From NCBI GenBank assembly GCA_018813685.1, contig JAHJAV010000083.1:1-34225 (forward strand): a DNA stretch of 34,225 nucleotides, given 5' to 3'. The notes beneath the pieces were generated by a model. That model saw nothing but the letters and a program-made list of their open reading frames with translations. It searched no databases and was not told the DNA's origin. Position numbers and translations under genes: made by a program. Source of the DNA: Nanobdellota archaeon. Lineage in GTDB: Archaea > Nanobdellota > Nanobdellia > Woesearchaeales > JACPBV01. Positions 1-7,752 of this stretch are shown in pieces (position 1 is the stretch's first letter; each line of letters opens with the position of its first letter).

Positions 1-1
1 G

Positions 2-79
2 GTCGACAAAATGATATCAAACTTAAATACAGGCGATTTAACAGAAGTTTATGGGTTTTTTGATTTAAACCCTTACTGA
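2..79 (+). CDS. Possible C-terminal end of a gene entering from the left
   Basis: An open frame runs from the window edge for 25 codons to a TGA at 77-79, ending in ...YGFFDLNPY. Its composition is protein-like and there is no start codon context, so it may be the tail of an upstream gene. It is too short to assign a family, and a chance open frame cannot be excluded. Confidence 0.3.
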   Translation, partial: VDKMISNLNTGDLTEVYGFFDLNPY

Positions 80-160
80 CGACAAAAAGTGCCTTAAATC
101 GAAAATTAAAAATGGGGGTTGAGGTTTATCAAAGCATTCGACTATCCAAAAACCGAATGA

Positions 161-173
161 TTTATATATTAAA
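161..173 (+). promoter_or_regulatory. TATA box of the purP tandem
   Basis: TTTATATATTAAA lies about 25 nt upstream of the ATG at 190. That spacing places the transcription start at or next to the ATG, so the purP message is probably leaderless. It argues for the start at 190 rather than the in-frame ATG at 112, which would lie upstream of the promoter. Confidence 0.6.
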
Positions 174-189
174 CCCCCTCCCTAATTAT

Positions 190-1215
190 ATGGTGGTAGA
201 CAAAGCATACAAGATAGCTACTATTGGCTCTCACTCTGCGCTTCAGATATTGAAAGGAGCGAAAGACGAGGGATTTTCTACGATTGTTGTTGTTACGAAA
301 GGAAGAGAAAAGCCATATCAGCAGTTTAGGGTTGCTGACAAGATAATAACTATTGATTCTTATGATGATTTTGAGTCTGTTCAGGATGAGCTTTTGAAAG
401 AGAATGCCATAATTATTCCACACGCTTCTTTTATATCTTATATGGACATTGACCGGATAGAGAAATTAAGGGTGCCTTACTTTGGGAATAAGAAGATATT
501 GAAGTGGGAATCTGACAGGGTAATAGAAAAAACATGGCTTGAAAAGGCAGGCTTAAAATTACCTCGTTTGTTTAATGATCCTAAAGATATAGATACGCCT
601 GTAATTGTTAAGTTTCACGGAGCAGGCGGTGGAAAAGGATATTTCTTAGCTAAGAACTATAAAGATTTCAAAAAGAAGATAAAACTTCATCCTAACAGCA
701 AGAAATATGTAATGCAAGAGTATATTTTAGGGGTTCATATGTATGCTCATTATTTTCACAGCCCTTTAACAGGCGAGACAGAGCTGATGGGATTTGATAA
801 GAGGTATGAGAGTAATGTTGATAGCTTAGGTAGGATTTCTGCCAGAGACCAGATGGCATTGCCTAAAGAAAAGGTTGATCCAAGCTATGTGATTGTAGGA
901 AATATTCCGATTGTTGTCAGAGAGTCATTTTTGCCAAGATTTATCAAGATGGGCGAAGAGGTAGTTAGGATAAGCAAGGAGCTAGTTCCTGGCGGCTTAT
1001 TTGGGCCTTTCTGCTTAGAGAATATCATGACGCCTGATGAAGGCATCTATACTTTTGAGATATCTGCAAGGATAGTAGCAGGTACAAATCCTTATGTTAA
1101 TGGTTCACCATATACCTGGTTGAGGTATGATGAGCCGATGTCAACTGGAAGAAGAATAGCTCGAGAGATAAAATTGGCTATACAACAGAATAAACTGAAT
1201 AAACTATTGATGTAA
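190..1215 (+). CDS. purP: 5-formaminoimidazole-4-carboxamide ribonucleotide synthetase (PurP)
   Basis: ATP-grasp enzyme that formylates AICAR with formate and ATP to give FAICAR in the archaeal purine pathway. The N-terminal signature IGSHSAL (H15) is followed by the ATP-grasp domain with the glycine-rich loop GAGGGKGYF at residues 144-152, and by the metal-binding segment [12 protein letters not shown] with E290 near the C-terminus. All are intact, so this copy is the likely active enzyme. The frame is open back to an ATG at 112, but a TATA box at 161-173 and the family N-terminus favour the ATG at 190, giving 341 residues, close to the usual length. A second, divergent paralogue follows 51 bp downstream, so the two probably share a transcript. 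Confidence 0.9.
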   Translation: MVVDKAYKIATIGSHSALQILKGAKDEGFSTIVVVTKGREKPYQQFRVADKIITIDSYDDFESVQDELLKENAIIIPHASFISYMDIDRIEKLRVPYFGNKKILKWESDRVIEKTWLEKAGLKLPRLFNDPKDIDTPVIVKFHGAGGGKGYFLAKNYKDFKKKIKLHPNSKKYVMQEYILGVHMYAHYFHSPLTGETELMGFDKRYESNVDSLGRISARDQMALPKEKVDPSYVIVGNIPIVVRESFLPRFIKMGEEVVRISKELVPGGLFGPFCLENIMTPDEGIYTFEISARIVAGTNPYVNGSPYTWLRYDEPMSTGRRIAREIKLAIQQNKLNKLLM

Positions 1216-1266
1216 GATGGCAAACAGGAAAAATAAAATTTTTCCTTATGTCATTTGGCAAGCAAA

Positions 1267-2562
1267 ATGACAAAAACAAAAAAGATCGCAAAAACAAAAA
1301 AGAAAAAAGGAATGTTTGACAATCTGTTTAAAGGTATAAAGATTGAAGTAGGAAAGGTTAAAGAAAGCGCTGAAGATGGGGGCGAGAGGGTAATGGATAA
1401 GGTCAGCAAGATTAGCGGAAATGTATTGAAGCTGAAGCCTTCTATCAAGGTTTCACAGATTCTTGAAAGTTATGACAAGTCTGCAATTACAATCGGTGCT
1501 TTAGGAGGGCATTCTGCTTTGGATGTTTGCAGGGGAGCAAGGAAATTAGGCTTTAGGACAGTTGTAGTGTGCCAGAAAGGAAGAGAGTCAACTTATGCTA
1601 AATATTACAAGACAAGGGAAGATGGAAGGGGGATAATTGACGAAATAATAATGGTGGATAAGTTTGGGGATATTGTAAAAAAAGAAGTGCAGGAAAAATT
1701 GATTGCACTGAATACTATCTTTATCCATAACCGTTATTTTTGGGTGTATTGTGATTTTAAGAAGATAGAGAAAGACTTTAAGGTGCCTATATTTGGGACA
1801 AGGACAATGGTAAAGTTAGAGGAGAGAGATGTTCCAAAGAATCAGTATTATCTTTTACAGAAAGCAGGGATAAGAACTCCAAAAATCTATGATAGTTCAT
1901 CTAAAATTGATAAATTAGTTATTGTTAAAGTATCAGAAGCTGCCCGTGGTTATGAAAGGGCTTTCTTTTTCTGCAATAGCCCTGAGAGCTATAAGCAAAA
2001 ATCAGAAGAGATGCTGAAGGCTAAGACAATAACTGCAGAAGCGCTTAAGAAATCAGTGATTGAGGAGTATATTGTTGGAGCGCATGTAAATTTTAATTAT
2101 TTTTATTCTACTCTTACTGATGAGCTTGAGTTGATGGGAACAGATACAAGAAGGCAGACAAATCTTGATGGACTGTTGAGGTTGCCTGCTGATGTGCAGC
2201 TTGATGTTTTGAAATATTTAAAGCCAAAGCTGATCGAAACAGGGCATATTGCAGTTACGACAAAAGAAAGCATACTTGAGAAGATATTTGATATTGGCGA
2301 GAAGTTTGTTGCTACATGCAAAAAGGAGCATCCCCCTGGGATAATCGGGCCATTTGCTTTGCAGGGAGCTGTTTCTGCTGGGGAAGGAAAAGAGGAATTA
2401 GTGATATTTGATGTTTCTATGAGGATTCCCGGTTCGCCTGGTACTATTTCGACACCTTATTCTGGTTATTTATATCATGATTCTATCTCTTATGGCGAGA
2501 GAATCGCTATGGAGATAAAGAAAGCGATTGATGAAGGTAAGTTGGATATTATCTGTACTTGA
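1267..2562 (+). CDS. PurP-like ATP-grasp paralogue with altered ATP-grasp residues
   Basis: A paralogue of the preceding PurP. It has the same N-terminal signature (GALGGHSAL, H82) and overall order, plus a lysine-rich extension of about 55 residues before the PurP core. The glycine-rich loop seen upstream as [11 protein letters not shown] is replaced here by VSEAARGYERAFF. The two acidic metal-binding positions read FALQ and FDVSMRI in place of FCLE and FEISARI, and the C-terminal part reads PGSPGTISTPYSG. I believe a second PurP subfamily of this kind occurs in other archaea, but its reaction is not clear to me. It could be a divergent ligase or a non-catalytic partner of PurP. The frame also has a TTG at 1255; the ATG at 1267 is preferred. 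Confidence 0.7.
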   Translation: MTKTKKIAKTKKKKGMFDNLFKGIKIEVGKVKESAEDGGERVMDKVSKISGNVLKLKPSIKVSQILESYDKSAITIGALGGHSALDVCRGARKLGFRTVVVCQKGRESTYAKYYKTREDGRGIIDEIIMVDKFGDIVKKEVQEKLIALNTIFIHNRYFWVYCDFKKIEKDFKVPIFGTRTMVKLEERDVPKNQYYLLQKAGIRTPKIYDSSSKIDKLVIVKVSEAARGYERAFFFCNSPESYKQKSEEMLKAKTITAEALKKSVIEEYIVGAHVNFNYFYSTLTDELELMGTDTRRQTNLDGLLRLPADVQLDVLKYLKPKLIETGHIAVTTKESILEKIFDIGEKFVATCKKEHPPGIIGPFALQGAVSAGEGKEELVIFDVSMRIPGSPGTISTPYSGYLYHDSISYGERIAMEIKKAIDEGKLDIICT

Positions 2563-2585
2563 TTTTTTTAAAGGGGGTGTAAAAA

Positions 2586-3527
2586 ATGGATGTAAACAAA
2601 TTCATAGAAGAACAAATAAAGCAGATAAAGGAAAAAGTTGGCAATGATGTTGCGATTAATGCCCTTTCAGGCGGTGTTGACAGTTCTGTTGTTGCATTGT
2701 TGGCTCATAAGGCTTTAGGGGATAAGGTAAAAAACATATTTCTAAATACTGGTATGATGCGTGAGAATGAGCCTGAAACAATGAAGCAGAGATTTGCAGA
2801 AGTAGGGGTGAATGTAGAGATAAAAGATGTCTCAGACAGGTTCTTCAATGCACTGAAAGGAGAAGAAGATGGTGAAAACAAAAGAAAGATATTCAGAGAC
2901 ACTTTCTATAAAGTTCTAGGCGAAGCTGTAAAATCATCAGGGGCAAAATGCTTGCTGCAGGGAACAATAAAGCCAGATGTTGAAGAAACAAAAGCAGGAG
3001 TGAAAACCCAGCATAATATTTTATCTCAAATAGGCATTGATCCGGAGAAAGAATATGGCTTTAAAACAGTTGAGCCATTAATAGATTTGGTTAAATGGGA
3101 AGTAAGGGAAGTGGGAAAAGCTTTAGGATTGCCCCAATCAAGGTTCAATACAATGCCATTCTTAGGGCCAGGATTAATGGGCAGGGTTATTGGAGAAGTA
3201 ACAATAGAACGAGTTGCTATTGTAAGAAAAGCAAACAACATAGTAGAGGAAGAATTGATGCCATTAAAACCATTTCAATGTTTAGCTATTCTATTCAAAG
3301 ACATGGCAACAATGAAATCCGACGAGAATGCAAAAGGAAGGAACTATGGCAATATAATCGCAGTAAGATGCATTGAAAGCAAAGATGCAAGAACAGCTGA
3401 AATAACAGAAATCCCTTATCCGATTCTAAAGAAGATTGTACAAAGAATAACCACAGAGATTCCTGGAGTTATTAAAGTTGTTTATGATATTACACCAAAA
3501 CCGCCGAGCACTATAGAATATATTTGA
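2586..3527 (+). CDS. guaAB: GMP synthase, ATP pyrophosphatase subunit (GuaAB)
   Basis: Synthetase half of two-subunit archaeal GMP synthase: it adenylates XMP and aminates it to GMP with ammonia delivered by a separate glutaminase subunit. The PP-loop SGGVDSS sits at residues 28-34. The C-terminal dimerisation domain ends in ITPKPPSTIEYI, which matches the family ending. At 313 residues it is the normal length for the split archaeal form and has no fused glutamine amidotransferase. It starts 23 bp after the second purP gene with AAGGGGGTG just upstream of the ATG, so it belongs to the same purine operon. The glutaminase partner is not in this window. Confidence 0.92.
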   Translation: MDVNKFIEEQIKQIKEKVGNDVAINALSGGVDSSVVALLAHKALGDKVKNIFLNTGMMRENEPETMKQRFAEVGVNVEIKDVSDRFFNALKGEEDGENKRKIFRDTFYKVLGEAVKSSGAKCLLQGTIKPDVEETKAGVKTQHNILSQIGIDPEKEYGFKTVEPLIDLVKWEVREVGKALGLPQSRFNTMPFLGPGLMGRVIGEVTIERVAIVRKANNIVEEELMPLKPFQCLAILFKDMATMKSDENAKGRNYGNIIAVRCIESKDARTAEITEIPYPILKKIVQRITTEIPGVIKVVYDITPKPPSTIEYI

Positions 3528-3602
3528 GAAGGATATAATTAAAATAAAGAAATCAATTGAATAATGAAAATTTGATTTGTACTTAGAAATTTAAAGTAAG
3601 GT

Positions 3603-4283
3603 TCATTCTTTAAGAATCCTTTTGAAAACAAGAGTTTCTTTTTGACTACTACTTATTTTTTCTAAATCATAATCTTTAAGCAATTCTTTTAGCTTTATTT
3701 CACATTTTTTAACTATTTCTGCAGCTGATGCTATTCCAGATATAATAAATATCATAGGAATATTTGCAGTTGTAATCGAAAATGATTGTTTAATTATATC
3801 TCTTTCCGTATCTTTTGTTCGAACAAATAAAACATGTTTTTCTATGTTTTCTAATACATTCATAATATCTTCTTTAAATTTTTCAATAGAACTAATATCC
3901 CCTATCAATATTCCAATGTACCTACTTAAGATTCCATTTTCTACGAATTGAGCAATATGCAATCCTTTAATTTGGTATTTATTGAAAATCTTACCTCTTA
4001 AAATTTTCCTTCTATCTTCTTCTTTCTCTTTTTCTAAGCTTCTTAAAGTTAAACCCATCTTCAAAAGAAAAAGTATTTCTTTGTCTTTGATATATTCTTT
4101 ATAAAAAGCTAGTTCATCAGACCTATACTGTTCTTTTACTCTCTCGATAGTTTTTTGGTCTTGAATAAAACCAAGTTTTCTATCCCTAAACTTTGTCGCT
4201 AACTTTTTTATAAAATCTGTTCCCCAATCAAGAAGTCCTTCGGCAGCACCTTTTGCTACCTTTTCAATAGGGTCATAAGACAT
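3603..4283 (-). CDS. Uncharacterised protein, second gene of a two-gene module
   Basis: A 226-residue protein I do not recognise. The N-terminal half is highly charged and helical (KEKEEDRRKILRGK region). The C-terminal half has a short hydrophobic stretch, TTANIPMIFIISGIASAA, too short and polar to be called a membrane helix with confidence. The preferred ATG at 4283 overlaps the end of the upstream gene by 11 bp (ATGTCTTATGA), with GAGGAG a few bases before it, so translation is probably coupled. A TTG at 4298 is an alternative start. The arrangement resembles the effector position of a toxin-antitoxin or defence pair, which is inference from layout only. Confidence 0.65.
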   Translation of the reverse strand: MSYDPIEKVAKGAAEGLLDWGTDFIKKLATKFRDRKLGFIQDQKTIERVKEQYRSDELAFYKEYIKDKEILFLLKMGLTLRSLEKEKEEDRRKILRGKIFNKYQIKGLHIAQFVENGILSRYIGILIGDISSIEKFKEDIMNVLENIEKHVLFVRTKDTERDIIKQSFSITTANIPMIFIISGIASAAEIVKKCEIKLKELLKDYDLEKISSSQKETLVFKRILKE

Positions 4284-4515
4284 CTCCAAACTCCTCAAGA
4301 TATTTAGAGATACTTAATTCATTATCATCAAGAATGATTTCACTTCCTGGAAATATGACCATATTATCTATTTTTACTGGAATTTCTAAATATCTATCTA
4401 GTACTTTCTCTCTTTTTGAGTCTAAAACAAATTCCCCATCTGAACCATACCCCAATTCTTTTAAAAGAAGAACCTTGGATTCTTTAGAAATTTGTTTTAA
4501 TGATATCAGTTCCAT
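4273..4515 (-). CDS. Uncharacterised 80-residue protein, first gene of a two-gene module
   Basis: Small acidic protein of 80 residues with a central ELGYGSDGEFVLD segment and a C-terminal SISKYLEEFGDVL. I do not recognise a DNA-binding fold. The ATG is preceded by GAGGTAA at good spacing. It is the promoter-proximal gene of the pair and its stop overlaps the start of the 226-residue gene. A TATA-like ATATTTAAAC near 4551-4560 and a palindrome at 4530-4545 lie just upstream. The layout would suit an antitoxin or regulator, but sequence alone does not show this. Confidence 0.65.
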   Translation of the reverse strand: MELISLKQISKESKVLLLKELGYGSDGEFVLDSKREKVLDRYLEIPVKIDNMVIFPGSEIILDDNELSISKYLEEFGDVL

Positions 4516-4529
4516 CTTAGTTACCTCTT

Positions 4530-4545
4530 ATACTTAAATAAGTAT
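4530..4545. promoter_or_regulatory. Palindrome at the predicted transcription start of the 3603-4515 module
   Basis: ATACTTA and TAAGTAT form perfect 7-bp arms around two bases. On the minus strand the palindrome falls about 20 nt downstream of a TATA-like ATATTTAAAC (near 4551-4560), where the transcript should begin and just before the GAGGTAA ribosome-binding site. That is the usual place for an archaeal repressor operator; no binding protein is demonstrated. Confidence 0.45.
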
Positions 4546-4608
4546 GTGGGTGTTTAAATATCTATCGTTTTAACCCTATCTATTAAGTATTATGGGGTAG
4601 ATTTAACA

Positions 4609-6144
4609 TCAGCTACAGCTTTCGTAGCTTCTTCCGCCTTTTTTGCCTGCTTTAAAATCCTTTAATGTTTTGCAGTACATTGATTTTCCGCATGGTGTAG
4701 GGTATTGCCCTGTTAAGCAGCCAAGACATAAATCCTCTTTGGGCAATCCTATGCTTTTGATAAGCCCTGGTATTGTCTGATAGATCAAAGAGTTTGCACC
4801 CATATCATCTGCTATCTTTTTGCAGAGCTCATCTGATGTCTTTTCAGGATCAATCTTATCTTCATATTGAGGAACTAATAATTCACTCACAGTTGACATG
4901 TCTATGCCATAGAAGCAGGGTGCTTTTATTGGAGGGCATGTAACTCTTACATGAACTTCTTTTGCTCCTCCAATCTCTTTTAAGAATGTTACGATTCTTT
5001 TTGAGGTTGTTCCTCTTACTATGCTGTCGTCAACCAATAATATCTTTTTGTCTTTTAGGATGTCTTTGACTAATGTGTATTTGTTCAGCACTTTGTCGTC
5101 TCTTTTGTTTCCTTCTATGAATGTTCTTCCTACAAAACGATTTCTTATCAATCCTTCCATTGAAGGCAGCCCTAGTTCATAGGCATAGGCGTCTCCTGCT
5201 GCTTTTGCTGTGTCTGGCACAGGAATCACTACATGCTCTTTTGAGATATTTTCTGTTTCAAGCTTTGCAAGCTCTTTGCCTAGATTTGTTCTTGTAACAT
5301 AGACTGATTTATCGTCTAAAACAGAGCTTACGTTTGCGAAATAGACCCATTCAAACATGCAATGCGCTTTTTTCTTTGTTTCTGCATATCTTTCTATCGA
5401 ATGACTTCCGTTTTTTACTGAGATTATGTGGCCTGGCTCCAGTGATTTGAAATCATACAACCCTATATTGGCTAGAGCATTGCTTTCTGAGGCTATAAAG
5501 ACATTTCCGTCTTTAACTGCATAGCTTAAGGGCCTTATTCCTAATGGATCTCTGCAAGCTATTAGATCCCCATAAGCGTTTATGTAAGCAATATTGTAAG
5601 CACCGTCAAACTTTTTGCTTAAATTTCTGAATACATCAACTTCTTTTGGTTTTTTGCCACCTTTAAGCTGTCTTGCAAGGTAGTGCATTATGATTTCAGT
5701 ATCATTATTAAGGCTGAAGTGATATTCTGTTTTTTCAACAAGGGGCTTTTTCAATTCTTCAAAATTAACTAAGTTTCCATTGAAACAGAAGCTGAACCAT
5801 TTCCAGATCCTTCCGTGTTTTCTTTCAAATGGTTGTGCGTGTGATCTGTCATCTGCACCGCATGTTGCGTATCTTACATGGCCGATTCCTTTGGTTCCTG
5901 CATAGCGGTTGAATATCTCCATGCTTTTCTGTACATTGCTTGTCTTGAAAACTTCGTTTACGGTTCCAATATTTTTGTATGTGTTGATAAGCTGCGGCTT
6001 GTCTTTGTTATATGTAGTTATCCCAGCAGATAATTGGCCGCGGTTTTGAAGATTAAGGAGAAGCCTATAGAGGTAGAATAAAGCTTTTTTGTCATTCTTT
6101 AAAGATACTGCTGCTATGCCGCATTCATCATGGATTTCGTCCAT
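4609..6144 (-). CDS. purF: Amidophosphoribosyltransferase PurF, iron-sulfur type
   Basis: Catalyses the first committed purine step, glutamine plus PRPP to 5-phosphoribosylamine. The N-terminal Ntn-hydrolase glutaminase domain begins MDEIHDECGIAAV. The nucleophile is Cys8, so a 7-residue propeptide must be removed, as in Bacillus-type PurF. The phosphoribosyltransferase domain has the PRPP loop ILLVDDSIVRGTT. The four cluster cysteines expected in Fe-S PurF are present: HCMFEW, APCFYG and LCLGC. The ATG at 6144 follows GGGGTGA; a TTG codon just before it is less likely. It is transcribed divergently from a second PurF homologue. Confidence 0.93.
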   Translation of the reverse strand: MDEIHDECGIAAVSLKNDKKALFYLYRLLLNLQNRGQLSAGITTYNKDKPQLINTYKNIGTVNEVFKTSNVQKSMEIFNRYAGTKGIGHVRYATCGADDRSHAQPFERKHGRIWKWFSFCFNGNLVNFEELKKPLVEKTEYHFSLNNDTEIIMHYLARQLKGGKKPKEVDVFRNLSKKFDGAYNIAYINAYGDLIACRDPLGIRPLSYAVKDGNVFIASESNALANIGLYDFKSLEPGHIISVKNGSHSIERYAETKKKAHCMFEWVYFANVSSVLDDKSVYVTRTNLGKELAKLETENISKEHVVIPVPDTAKAAGDAYAYELGLPSMEGLIRNRFVGRTFIEGNKRDDKVLNKYTLVKDILKDKKILLVDDSIVRGTTSKRIVTFLKEIGGAKEVHVRVTCPPIKAPCFYGIDMSTVSELLVPQYEDKIDPEKTSDELCKKIADDMGANSLIYQTIPGLIKSIGLPKEDLCLGCLTGQYPTPCGKSMYCKTLKDFKAGKKGGRSYESCS

Positions 6145-6233
6145 CAAGTCACCCCTTGTTTGTTATAATTAGACAGTTATTTATAAATCTTTGGGTCGAT
6201 TAATTATGCTTTCTAACTTCTGCATCTCAACAA

Positions 6234-6243
6234 TCTTTATATA
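6234..6243 (+). promoter_or_regulatory. TATA box of the second purF homologue
   Basis: TTTATATAC near 6235-6243 lies about 35 nt upstream of the ATG at 6275, predicting a leader of roughly ten bases. A second AT-rich element (TTATTTATAAATC, near 6178-6190) faces purF on the minus strand, so 6148-6274 appears to be a divergent promoter region. Confidence 0.45.
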
Positions 6244-6274
6244 CTTCTGGCTTTTGTTTTGTTTAGGGGAAATA

Positions 6275-7696
6275 ATGAGCGGAATTTTTGGCATAGTAAG
6301 CAATAGCAATTGTATTTCTACTTTATATTATGGTACAGATTATCACAGCCATCTTGGAACAGAGTATGGCGGGATTTCTATAATTGATGAAACTGGTAAG
6401 CCTGCCAAAAAGATACATAATATCTCAAATTCGCAGTTTAAGTCAAAGTTCTATGAAGGGAGTGATGTGGTAAAGAGCAATATGGGGATTGGAGTCATAT
6501 CTGATAAAGACCCTCAGCCTTTGAACTTTGAAAGCAGGTTTGGTGCTTTTGCAATATGCTGTGCAGGCCTGATTACAAATAAGCAAGAGCTTGTTCATGA
6601 GCTTATAAAAAAAGGAATCTCTTTTAGCGAGATATCTCATGGTGAGGTTAACACAACTGAGCTTATTGCGAACCTCATTAATCAAGGGGAATCTATTATC
6701 GAGGGTATTGAGAAGATGTATGAAAAAATCCATGGTTCTATATCTTTGCTTTTGCTGACTCCTTTAGGAATATATGCTGCAAGGGATAAAAACGGAGTTA
6801 CTCCTTTGGTCATTGGGGAAAAAGACAGCGAAGTTGCAATAGCAAGTGAAAGCTGCGCTTTTCCTAATCTTGGATTTAAATTAAAGAAGTTTATGGAGCC
6901 AGGAGAGATTCTTTTTATAAGTAAAAAAGGGATTGAGGCAAAAAAACCAGGGTGCTCTTCTAATAAGATATGCGCATTTTTATGGATTTATACAGGGTTT
7001 CCTGCTTCATCTTATGAAGGGATAAATGTAGAGACAGTGAGAGAGAACTGTGGAAAGTTCTTAGCTAAACGCGATAATGTTGAAGTTGATGTTGTAGGCG
7101 GAGTTCCTGATTCAGGAACAGCACATGCTATAGGTTATGCAATGGAATCAGGCAAGCCGTATAGGAGAGTGTTGTTTAAATATACTCCTGGTTATGGAAG
7201 AAGCTACACCCCCCCTTCGCAGGATGTGAGGGATAGGATTGCTTTGATGAAGTTGATAGCTAATGAGGGTGCTGTAAATGGTAATAGGATTGTTTTGTGT
7301 GATGATTCTATTGTTAGGGGAACTCAGCTTAAGAATTTTACAATAACTAAATTAAAGGACGCTGGTGTTAAAGAAACACATATCAGACCTGCTTGTCCGC
7401 CTTTGATGTTTCCGTGCATTTATAATTTATCTACTAGGAGCATTAATGAACTGGCTGCAAGGAGGGCTATAAGGGCTTTGGAAGGCAAGGATATGGACGA
7501 TGTTTCTGAGTATCTTGACCAAAATTCTGAGAAGTATAATAAGATGATCGATTGGATTGCAAAGGATTTAGGGGTTACTTCTTTGAGATATATGCTGCTG
7601 GATGATATGGTGCAGGCAATAGGGCTGCCTAAGGATAAGTTATGCACTTACTGCTGGACAGGAAAAGGGGTGCAGAAGAGCTTGAGTTCATTTTGA
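6275..7696 (+). CDS. PurF-like protein lacking the N-terminal catalytic cysteine
   Basis: Full-length homologue of PurF (473 residues from the ATG at 6275). The mature N-terminus reads MSGIFGIV: a serine occupies the position of the Ntn cysteine nucleophile. The following segment GTDYHSHLGTEYGG matches a PurF-like subfamily I recall from anaerobic bacteria. The phosphoribosyltransferase part is intact, with PRPP loop IVLCDDSIVRGTQ. Fe-S cluster cysteines are kept (KICAFLW, FPCIYN, LCTYC). Glutaminase activity is therefore doubtful, while PRPP binding is plausible. It could use free ammonia, act on another acceptor, or regulate PurF. The longer frame opening at 6191 is unlikely because a TATA box lies inside it. 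Confidence 0.8.
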   Translation: MSGIFGIVSNSNCISTLYYGTDYHSHLGTEYGGISIIDETGKPAKKIHNISNSQFKSKFYEGSDVVKSNMGIGVISDKDPQPLNFESRFGAFAICCAGLITNKQELVHELIKKGISFSEISHGEVNTTELIANLINQGESIIEGIEKMYEKIHGSISLLLLTPLGIYAARDKNGVTPLVIGEKDSEVAIASESCAFPNLGFKLKKFMEPGEILFISKKGIEAKKPGCSSNKICAFLWIYTGFPASSYEGINVETVRENCGKFLAKRDNVEVDVVGGVPDSGTAHAIGYAMESGKPYRRVLFKYTPGYGRSYTPPSQDVRDRIALMKLIANEGAVNGNRIVLCDDSIVRGTQLKNFTITKLKDAGVKETHIRPACPPLMFPCIYNLSTRSINELAARRAIRALEGKDMDDVSEYLDQNSEKYNKMIDWIAKDLGVTSLRYMLLDDMVQAIGLPKDKLCTYCWTGKGVQKSLSSF

Positions 7697-7707
7697 CATT
7701 TTCAAAA

Positions 7708-7717
7708 AATATATAAA
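7708..7717 (+). promoter_or_regulatory. TATA box and ribosome-binding site of purD
   Basis: AAATATATAAAC around 7707-7718 is placed for a transcription start near 7737. GGTGA at 7743-7747 is then a well-spaced ribosome-binding site for the ATG at 7753. This decides against the in-frame GTG at 7744, which overlaps the site. Confidence 0.5.
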
Positions 7718-7752
7718 CTTAGGTCTTTTCTATTTTTTTATAGGTGATTATC

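Noticed and set aside
121-180. GGGGGTT/AACCCCC inverted repeat before purP as an RNA leader
   Set aside because: It lies at or upstream of the TATA box, so it would not be in the transcript.
112-189. N-terminal extension of PurP from the ATG at 112
   Set aside because: A TATA box at 161-173 lies inside it, and family proteins begin close to the ATG at 190.
3095-3376. 93-codon frame inside guaAB
   Set aside because: Overlaps a well-supported gene in another frame and has an unlikely basic, low-complexity composition.
6191-6274. Hydrophobic N-terminal extension of the second PurF (possible signal peptide)
   Set aside because: It overlaps the promoter TATA box near 6235-6243; PurF proteins are cytoplasmic, and the MSGIFG start at 6275 fits the Ntn domain exactly.
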